This document shows positions 4,778 to 8,904 of a DNA stretch of 8,904 nt, one piece after another. Positions within the stretch are counted from its first letter, which is position 1. Each line of letters begins with the position of its first letter. The stretch spans positions 1 through 8,904 of the forward strand of contig JBGUOI010000290.1 of the NCBI GenBank assembly GCA_045118075.1. The letters are read 5' to 3'. A program made the position numbers and the translations under genes. The DNA is from Merdiplasma sp045118075 (GTDB lineage Bacteria > Bacillota > Clostridia > Lachnospirales > Lachnospiraceae). Under the pieces are notes generated by a model, which saw only the letters and a program-made list of their open reading frames with translations, was not told the DNA's origin and did no database searches.

Positions 4778-4833
4778 AACCTTACCAACCAAAATGAAGG
4801 TTCATTTGTATTATAGCATCCGGAAACGGATGC
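4778..4833 (+). promoter_or_regulatory. Integrase leader: dyad and GAAA-capped hairpin
   Basis: Two symmetric elements precede the integrase. AACCTT/AAGGTT (4778-4783, 4797-4802) is an imperfect dyad. GCATCCG-GAAA-CGGATGC (4816-4833) is a 7-bp hairpin with a GNRA tetraloop, ending 4 bases before the AAGGAG of the integrase. The hairpin could affect ribosome access. The dyad lies where attP of large serine recombinases is often found, but no att core can be proven here. Confidence 0.35.
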
Positions 4834-4846
4834 CACAAGGAGCAGC

Positions 4847-6367
4847 ATGAACGGAGTAATATATGCTCGATATTCTGAAGGCCCCCGGCAGACCGATCAG
4901 TCCATCGAGGGGCAGGTCGCCGACTGCAGGACATATGCAGCGCGGGAAGGGATCCGGATTGTCGGCGTCTACGCCGATCGGCATGTCAGCGGAAAGTCCA
5001 CGGAAGGCCGCACTGAATTCCTCCGGATGATCCGGGACGCAGAAAGAAAACTGTTCGATTGTGTAATCGTGTGGAAGATCGACCGCTTCGGCCGGAACCG
5101 GCAGGATATCGCCATCAATAAGATGAAGCTGAAGCGGGCCGGTGTCGCTCTGAAATATGCTGTTGAATCCGTCCCGGAGGGTCCTGAAGGAATCATCCTG
5201 GAATCCGTCCTTGAAGGCCTCGCGGAATATTACAGCGCGGATCTGAAGCAGAAGGTGACGCGCGGGATCCGCGAGAGCGCCAAAAAAGGAATGTATCACG
5301 GTGGCACGCTCCCGATCGGGTACACAAAGAGTCCGGATCGCCATGTGATCATTGATGAACCTGCTGCCAAAGCAGTTCAGGAAGCCTTCCGGATGCATAT
5401 CAGCGGCTGCACCACTACCGAAATATCCGATTCGCTCAGCGGTACTCTGCAGAGGCGTGTTTCTACTGCGACTGTTGCGCGTATGCTGCGTAACCCGAGG
5501 TATTACGGATCCTGGGAGGTGTCTGGCGTTACTATGGATATTCCCGGAATCGTTTCGGAGGAAACATTTATGGAAGCACAAAAGCATTTCAAGACATCCC
5601 GCAATAATGCTGCCGGCAAAGCTACAGCTGATTATCTTCTGTCCGGAAAATGTGTATGCGGTTACTGCGGCAGCTCCGTCACTGCAGATTCCGGAACTTC
5701 CCATTCCGGCCATCTGTGCCGGTACTACTCCTGTTCCGGCCGAAAGCGGAATAAAACCGTCTGCGAGCTGAAGCCTGTCAAGAAAGAGGCTCTTGAGAAA
5801 ACAGTCATTGAGACCACTATCAAAGATATGCTTCAGGACGATGTTATCGATATGATCGCCAAAAAGATCGTTGAGATCCAGGAGAATGACCGCCAGCACG
5901 ACTATACTTCCGAACTCCGAAAACAACTTAAGGATGCTCAGAGGCGTCAGGCAAATCTGGCCAAGGCCCTTGAGTACGCTCCGGACGTCAGGATCATCAC
6001 AGAACGGCTTTCAAATGTCCAGGATGAAATCGACGACCTTGAATCTCGGATCGCGCATGAAGAAATCGAGAAACCGTTTATTTCCGAGGATGTCGTCAAA
6101 TTCTGGCTTAGTCGTTACCGCGACCTGGATGTCACTGACGAAAGACTGTGTTTCGAGATGGTCCAGACATTCGTAAAAAAAATAGAGCTCCGCAATGGCG
6201 AAGCCCTAATCTTTTATAATGTGTCGGATCCGGAAAAAAGTTCGGATACGGCACGCGTACTGGAGTTCGCGTCTTGGTATCCGAACCCCGGTCATACCAT
6301 TAATACCCACGGATCTGCAAAAATCTATATTCGATTCCCTTATATTGTAATTCATACAGAATTATAA
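4847..6367 (+). CDS. Large serine recombinase (phage integrase)
   Basis: A 506-residue site-specific recombinase that would join phage attP to host attB and, with a directionality factor, excise the phage. The catalytic resolvase domain is at about 1-140: YARYS with Ser10 as nucleophile, QSIEGQ, DRHVSGKS, and IDRFGRNRQD with the conserved arginines. The recombinase domain follows (about 150-250, PIGYTKS to RNPRYYGSW). A zinc ribbon has CVCGYCG (Cys269/271/274) with Cys296 and Cys306. A coiled coil lies at about 350-405, the usual inter-subunit arm that controls integration versus excision. Length and order are standard for the family. The start follows AAGGAG at good spacing. The minus-strand frame over its 5' half is a shadow. 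It follows the repressor, and a terminator lies downstream. Confidence 0.95.
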   Translation: MNGVIYARYSEGPRQTDQSIEGQVADCRTYAAREGIRIVGVYADRHVSGKSTEGRTEFLRMIRDAERKLFDCVIVWKIDRFGRNRQDIAINKMKLKRAGVALKYAVESVPEGPEGIILESVLEGLAEYYSADLKQKVTRGIRESAKKGMYHGGTLPIGYTKSPDRHVIIDEPAAKAVQEAFRMHISGCTTTEISDSLSGTLQRRVSTATVARMLRNPRYYGSWEVSGVTMDIPGIVSEETFMEAQKHFKTSRNNAAGKATADYLLSGKCVCGYCGSSVTADSGTSHSGHLCRYYSCSGRKRNKTVCELKPVKKEALEKTVIETTIKDMLQDDVIDMIAKKIVEIQENDRQHDYTSELRKQLKDAQRRQANLAKALEYAPDVRIITERLSNVQDEIDDLESRIAHEEIEKPFISEDVVKFWLSRYRDLDVTDERLCFEMVQTFVKKIELRNGEALIFYNVSDPEKSSDTARVLEFASWYPNPGHTINTHGSAKIYIRFPYIVIHTEL

Positions 6368-6387
6368 AACAATTTCTATCAATATAC

Positions 6388-6419
6388 AAAAAGGCAAAGG
6401 ATTTCTCCCTTGCCTTTTG
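6388..6419 (+). terminator. Rho-independent terminator after the integrase
   Basis: AAAAGGCAA (6389-6397) pairs with TTGCCTTTT (6410-6418), and an inner GG/CC pair follows one A-C mismatch around a 6-base loop. The hairpin ends in a run of four T and starts 21 bases after the integrase stop. The A run on the left arm could make it bidirectional. Confidence 0.7.
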
Positions 6420-6482
6420 CCACATAATGCCTATGTGTTTTCAGAGCTACTTTAAAACTATCATAAAAATTCTCGAAAATAA

Positions 6483-6535
6483 ATACGTATTTTTTACGTA
6501 TTTCTATTGACATACGTATAGAATACGTATATAAT
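6483..6535 (+). promoter_or_regulatory. Consensus hicAB promoter with four TACGTAT operator repeats
   Basis: TTGACA (6507-6512), a 17-base spacer and TATAAT (6530-6535) make a perfect sigma-70/sigma-A promoter. ATACGTAT occurs at 6483-6490, 6512-6519 and 6523-6530, with TTACGTAT at 6494-6501. Centres are 11 bp apart within each pair, about one helical turn, and 18 bp between pairs. Two repeats lie in the spacer, as expected for tight autorepression by the HicB ribbon-helix-helix domain. Confidence 0.82.
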
Positions 6536-6565
6536 AGCATTATCAAGAACGAAGGGAGGTTGCCT

Positions 6566-6751
6566 ATGAATGTTTCAGAGCTGAAACGACAGTTACGGAA
6601 ATTCAACTGTAAGAAAATCGGTGAATATACGGGCCATGAAAAATGGTACAGTCCGATAACTGGAAAGGAATTCCCAATTCCGAGGCATGATTCAAAAGAG
6701 ATTGCCACTGGAACGCTTAACAGAATTCTAAAGGATGCGGGGCTTAAATAA
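6566..6751 (+). CDS. hicA: HicA-type toxin (mRNA interferase)
   Basis: A 61-residue protein with the full HicA pattern: VSELKRQLRKFNCKKIGEYT, then the dsRBD-like active site segment GHEKWYSPITGKEFPIPRH with the conserved catalytic His in GHEKW, and the family ending EIATGTLNRILKDAGLK. HicA toxins cleave mRNA and stop growth when not bound by HicB. The start is ATG 6566, with GGGAGG 7 bases upstream; the frame is open from a TTG at 6560 that lies in the ribosome site and is rejected. It is the first gene of the pair, driven by the strong promoter at 6507-6535, with hicB 78 bases downstream. A hairpin spans its stop codon. Confidence 0.92.
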   Translation: MNVSELKRQLRKFNCKKIGEYTGHEKWYSPITGKEFPIPRHDSKEIATGTLNRILKDAGLK

Positions 6752-6762
6752 GCCCCTGCATC
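6734..6762 (+). repeat. 12-bp hairpin spanning the hicA stop codon
   Basis: GATGC-GGGGCTT pairs with AAGCCCC-T-GCATC, with one bulged T and a 4-base AAAT loop. The TAA stop lies at the loop (6749-6751). No T run follows on the plus strand, so it is not a simple terminator. It may limit read-through or shape mRNA processing between toxin and antitoxin. Confidence 0.5.
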
Positions 6763-6829
6763 ACACAGGCGGCCTTCAAAAATCATATATCACATCAGGA
6801 AAGGAAAAGGAGAAAGAAGGAGGCACACT

Positions 6830-7228
6830 ATGGCAAGATATGTTTTTCCTGCGGTGTTTACCGCAGAGGACGGAGGATTGTACTCCGTCAATTTTCCAGA
6901 TTTGGAAAGTTGTTATACTACTGGGGATAATCTCCCGGACGCACTTGATATGGCTAAAGACGTACTGGCGATAACCTTATATGAGTACGAGACACAGAAT
7001 AAGGCAATACCGGCGCCGTCTTTAATCAAGTCAATTCCAACTGAAGATAATGAATTTGTCAGTGCTGTTTCGGCTGACACTACCGAATATCAAAAGCGTT
7101 TTAATAAAAAATCTGTTAAAAAGACACTGAGCATTCCGGAATGGTTAAATGATATAGCCGTTGCCCATAGTGTTAATTTTTCTCAGATATTGCAGGATGC
7201 TTTAATTAAAACTCTCGGTTTGAACTGA
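6830..7228 (+). CDS. hicB: HicB-type antitoxin
   Basis: A 132-residue protein. Residues 1-60 show the HicB N-terminal fold that covers HicA: RYVFPAVFTAEDGGLYSVNF, PDLESCYTTGDNLPDALDMA and KDVLAITLYEYE. After a linker (about 60-95), residues about 97-132 (VKKTLSIPEWLNDIAVAHSV to the end) match a ribbon-helix-helix DNA-binding domain of the Arc/CopG kind, the autorepressor of the operon. GAAGGAGG precedes the ATG, so it is translated independently of hicA. It is in the toxin-first order usual for hicAB. It would neutralise HicA and bind the TACGTAT repeats upstream. It ends just before a hairpin terminator shared with the convergent endolysin gene. Confidence 0.92.
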   Translation: MARYVFPAVFTAEDGGLYSVNFPDLESCYTTGDNLPDALDMAKDVLAITLYEYETQNKAIPAPSLIKSIPTEDNEFVSAVSADTTEYQKRFNKKSVKKTLSIPEWLNDIAVAHSVNFSQILQDALIKTLGLN

Positions 7229-7233
7229 AACGT

Positions 7234-7263
7234 AAAAAGAGGCAGGAAAGTTCTCCTGCCTCT
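7234..7263 (-). terminator. Terminator between hicB and the endolysin gene
   Basis: AGAGGCAGGA (7238-7247) and TCCTGCCTCT (7254-7263) are perfect 10-bp arms with a 6-base loop. On the minus strand a T run (7238-7234) follows, making it a good terminator of the lysis cassette. On the plus strand the tail is CTCTTC, so it may also slow hicB read-through. Confidence 0.75.
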
Positions 7264-7273
7264 CTTCATGTTA

Positions 7274-7987
7274 TTAAGTTAATTCACTCAGAGCTGCACC
7301 CCACGTCTTCGGACCAACTTCCCCGTCGACCTTCAGGTCGTGGTTGTTCTGGAAGCCCAGCGTGGCCCCGTGCGTGATCGGGCCGAACTCTCCGTCGACT
7401 TCTACGCCGATCAGTTCCTGCCACAGCCGGACTGAAGATCCGACGCAGCCTTCTTTGATCAGTGGCATCCTGGCTGTGACCGTGTAGTATTCCTTCGGGT
7501 CGATCCATCCGGGCAGATGTTCCTGAGCCGGATCCGCGCCGGTGTACCTGTAGACGTGCTGCCACTTCCCTCTGTAGTAGGCCGTGACCGCGATCTCGCT
7601 GCCCTGGTCTCCTGTCTTCGGAGATCCGTAAGACTGGCCTCTCGCGTGGACGATCTGCCCGTTGCCGATGTAGATGGCAGCATGCCCGTCCGTACTGGTA
7701 ACAGGACCATTGTGCCAGACAAGGATGTCTCCCAGCAACATGCCCGCGCATGTGTTGAAGTTCACCTCACTGGCCACATCCTTGAATCCGTAGTTCTTAA
7801 GTCCTGACATCGTGCCGGTGTGGTAGACCCTGCTGGTGTCGATCGGGACTCCCGCCTGTATGTAAGCCTTTAAAGCCAGGGCCGAACAGTCGAAATCCGG
7901 CCCCCAGCGGTTCTGCTGGGAATAGCCGTGACTCTGGTCATTCGCGATCCCAACCGCCCACCGGACAGCATTCTCCGGTATAGTCAT
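7274..7987 (-). CDS. NlpC/P60-type endolysin with a peptidoglycan-binding domain
   Basis: A 237-residue lysin. The N-terminal peptidase domain (about 1-160) has GPDFDCSALALKAY with the catalytic Cys34, and TDGHAAIYIGNGQIVHARG with catalytic His102 and a further polar residue near His114. This is the NlpC/P60 (papain-like) pattern of amidases or endopeptidases that cut peptide cross-bridges. After GWIDPKEYYTVTARMP, residues about 180-237 form a PG_binding_1 domain with the VDGEFGPIT and VDGEVGPKTW repeats. The start at 7987 is chosen over an open frame to 8041 because GAGGTGA precedes it and it overlaps the SH3b gene's stop as ATGA. No signal peptide is visible, so holin release is needed. It is the last gene of the lysis cassette. 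Confidence 0.92.
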   Translation of the reverse strand: MTIPENAVRWAVGIANDQSHGYSQQNRWGPDFDCSALALKAYIQAGVPIDTSRVYHTGTMSGLKNYGFKDVASEVNFNTCAGMLLGDILVWHNGPVTSTDGHAAIYIGNGQIVHARGQSYGSPKTGDQGSEIAVTAYYRGKWQHVYRYTGADPAQEHLPGWIDPKEYYTVTARMPLIKEGCVGSSVRLWQELIGVEVDGEFGPITHGATLGFQNNHDLKVDGEVGPKTWGAALSELT

Positions 7988-8187
7988 CCTTTCACCTCGA
8001 TCCACTTGGTCATGACATATCCATCCGGAATGTGATACCATTCAGAACCCTGTTTGTCTTTGACCTTACTGATGATCTCTACCAGATCTCCCTTCTTGAT
8101 GATATCTGTTACCTTTCCGTCAAGGCCTGCTGCATCCCTTACATTGAGACGAGCCGCCGTTACAGTACCTTGCTTATGTTTTGCCAT
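7984..8187 (-). CDS. Stand-alone SH3b cell-wall-binding protein
   Basis: A 67-residue protein that is one bacterial SH3 (SH3_3-type) domain: GTVTAARLNVRDAAG, IIKKGDLVEII, then GSEWYHIPDGYVMTKWIEV. Such domains bind peptidoglycan peptides and are normally fused to lysins; here the domain is a separate gene ending in ATGA overlap with the endolysin start. The first codon could be GTG 8190 or ATG 8187. I choose the ATG, 7 bases after AAGGAG, which overlaps the holin's TGA as TGATG. Coupled synthesis on both sides suggests it works with the endolysin, perhaps as a non-covalent targeting subunit, or is left from a split lysin. Family certain, role inferred. Confidence 0.85.
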   Translation of the reverse strand: MAKHKQGTVTAARLNVRDAAGLDGKVTDIIKKGDLVEIISKVKDKQGSEWYHIPDGYVMTKWIEVKG

Positions 8188-8627
8188 CACTCTTCTCCTT
8201 TCGTATCTTCAAGCTCATCATCGTCTAACCAGTATTTATCATCGTCAAACGGTTCCGAATCTTCTTCACCATCGGAAAGGTCCTTGGCTACCTTCTTTAA
8301 TCTGCGAGTAATCCATCTCGGTACCGGCAGTCCTGCCTGATCTAGGTTTTCGCAAACCGATATTATTTCCATGATGATTATGTACGATGCAATGAATGCT
8401 GGGACATCCGCCGGAAGGTTTATCGCCGCATAGATAATGTATGCAATCACGATAACCAGTAGCTCCCCTGACTTTCGGAAAAGGCCGATCCGCATTTTTG
8501 TACTGTCCCACGTCCCGTTGATCGTCGCCTGGATCCACCCCGTAATAATATCAGCGGTCATCATGACTAACGGAAGGAGAAGGATCCAGTAGCGATGTGT
8601 AAACGTGATATTTTTGATTTCGTCCAT
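8187..8627 (-). CDS. Phage holin, toxin-secretion/phage-lysis (TcdE-like) family
   Basis: A 146-residue membrane protein with three predicted membrane segments: about 13-31 (YWILLLPLVMMTADIITGW), 54-71 and 76-92. Conserved family stretches are DIITGWIQA, STKMRIGLFRKSGELLVI and the IIIMEIISVCENLDQAGLPVP block before WITRRLKK, matching the Clostridium-type phage holin/TcdE family. It would open the membrane to release the endolysin at the end of infection. The tail (about 113-146) is strongly acidic with many Asp and Glu, longer than usual and unlike the basic tails of many holins. GGAGG lies 8 bases before the ATG. The gene overlaps the SH3b gene and is next to a transglutaminase-like gene. 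Confidence 0.9.
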   Translation of the reverse strand: MDEIKNITFTHRYWILLLPLVMMTADIITGWIQATINGTWDSTKMRIGLFRKSGELLVIVIAYIIYAAINLPADVPAFIASYIIIMEIISVCENLDQAGLPVPRWITRRLKKVAKDLSDGEEDSEPFDDDKYWLDDDELEDTKGEE

Positions 8628-8643
8628 TTCAAAATCCTCCGTT

Positions 8644-8904
8644 TTACCATTCTTCTATAATCCTGCTGTGTGTTTTCCATAGTTTTTTCGCTGGAGGCAA
8701 ACCCCAGGTGCAATCCACCCAATACCACTTCTTCTTGATTTTGACTCGATTCCAACAGTGCCACCCTTTTCCGCTATCGTCTTGCGTCCATCCAATTTCA
8801 TATCTGACCGGAATTTTAGCAGCCTTGCATAGCACGTAAAACAAATCCGCATACGCGCTGCAATTTGCTCTATGTGTCTTAATCGCCTGTTCCAACCACT
8901 GCTG
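8644..8904 (-). CDS. Transglutaminase-like cysteine protease, N-terminal part missing
   Basis: The frame is open to the right edge and ends at TAA 8646-8644; 86 residues are visible. The transglutaminase-like catalytic set is present in order: Cys15 in HRANCSAYADLFYVL, His49 in GKGWHCWNRVKI, and Asp64 in WYWVDCTWG, counted from the edge. These proteins act as cysteine proteases or amidases, or as protein cross-linkers. The TTG near 8895 is not a start; the gene clearly continues beyond the window. It ends 17 bases before the holin start, so it is probably the last structural or tail-associated gene before lysis. In phages such domains may help cut surface proteins or peptidoglycan. The fold is secure; the substrate is unknown. 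Confidence 0.8.
   Translation of the reverse strand, partial: QQWLEQAIKTHRANCSAYADLFYVLCKAAKIPVRYEIGWTQDDSGKGWHCWNRVKIKKKWYWVDCTWGLPPAKKLWKTHSRIIEEW

Noticed and set aside
4811..5926. A 371-codon minus-strand frame
   Set aside because: It is antisense to the unmistakable serine recombinase and has no domain or ribosome-site support.
6379..6786. A 135-codon minus-strand frame over hicA
   Set aside because: It is antisense to hicA, its promoter and the terminator; the hydrophobic stretches come from AT-rich sequence.
1..8904. CRISPR arrays, insertion sequences and rRNA
   Set aside because: No regularly spaced direct repeats, transposase genes or rRNA-like sequence were seen.

Overview
The window looks like the lysis-lysogeny segment of a temperate phage or prophage of a Gram-positive Clostridia-type (gut or rumen Firmicutes) host. 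The evidence is a set of strong AGGAGG-type ribosome sites with some GTG/TTG starts, a large serine recombinase, three XRE-type regulators, a Clostridium-type (TcdE-like) holin, an NlpC/P60 endolysin, a SleB-type hydrolase and a DUF6273-like protein. No host taxonomy can be fixed from sequence alone.

Layout on the minus strand, read right to left. A transglutaminase-like protein (cut by the right edge), a holin, a small SH3b protein and an NlpC/P60 endolysin form a tightly coupled lysis cassette (8904-7274) that ends at a hairpin terminator. A plus-strand block follows: the hicAB toxin-antitoxin pair (6566-7228) with its own near-perfect promoter, a large serine integrase (4847-6367) and an XRE repressor (4319-4714). 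From the divergent regulatory region at 4188-4318, a minus-strand early operon runs leftward. It holds an XRE (Cro-like) gene, a second small XRE gene broken by one extra base, a small unknown protein, an SPFH/band-7 membrane protein, two small unknown proteins, a small membrane protein and a SleB-type cell wall hydrolase. The last four genes of that run overlap by 1-4 bases and are probably translationally coupled.

Left of the hydrolase lies the most unusual part. About 720 bases (370-1093) have no credible gene but are packed with hairpins on the minus strand. They include a sequence with an unmistakable tRNA 5' half and a perfect tRNA T arm plus acceptor stem, separated by a far too long insert (817-942). 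A second cloverleaf-shaped element follows at 587-674, and an 11-bp long-range complementarity (569-579 with 966-976) encloses both. I interpret the stretch as a candidate large 'ornate' phage RNA of the GOLLD/ROOL kind, or an undescribed relative. A DUF6273-like gene follows, running off the left edge.

How it works together: integrase and repressor establish and hold lysogeny. The repressor and the Cro-like protein probably share TTCTAC/GTAGAA operators, one of which fills the spacer of the early promoter. hicAB is a lysogenic maintenance or defence cargo set between integrase and lysis genes. The order lysis - integrase - repressor | Cro - early genes is that of a free or circularly permuted phage genome rather than a prophage end, so attP is expected near the integrase.
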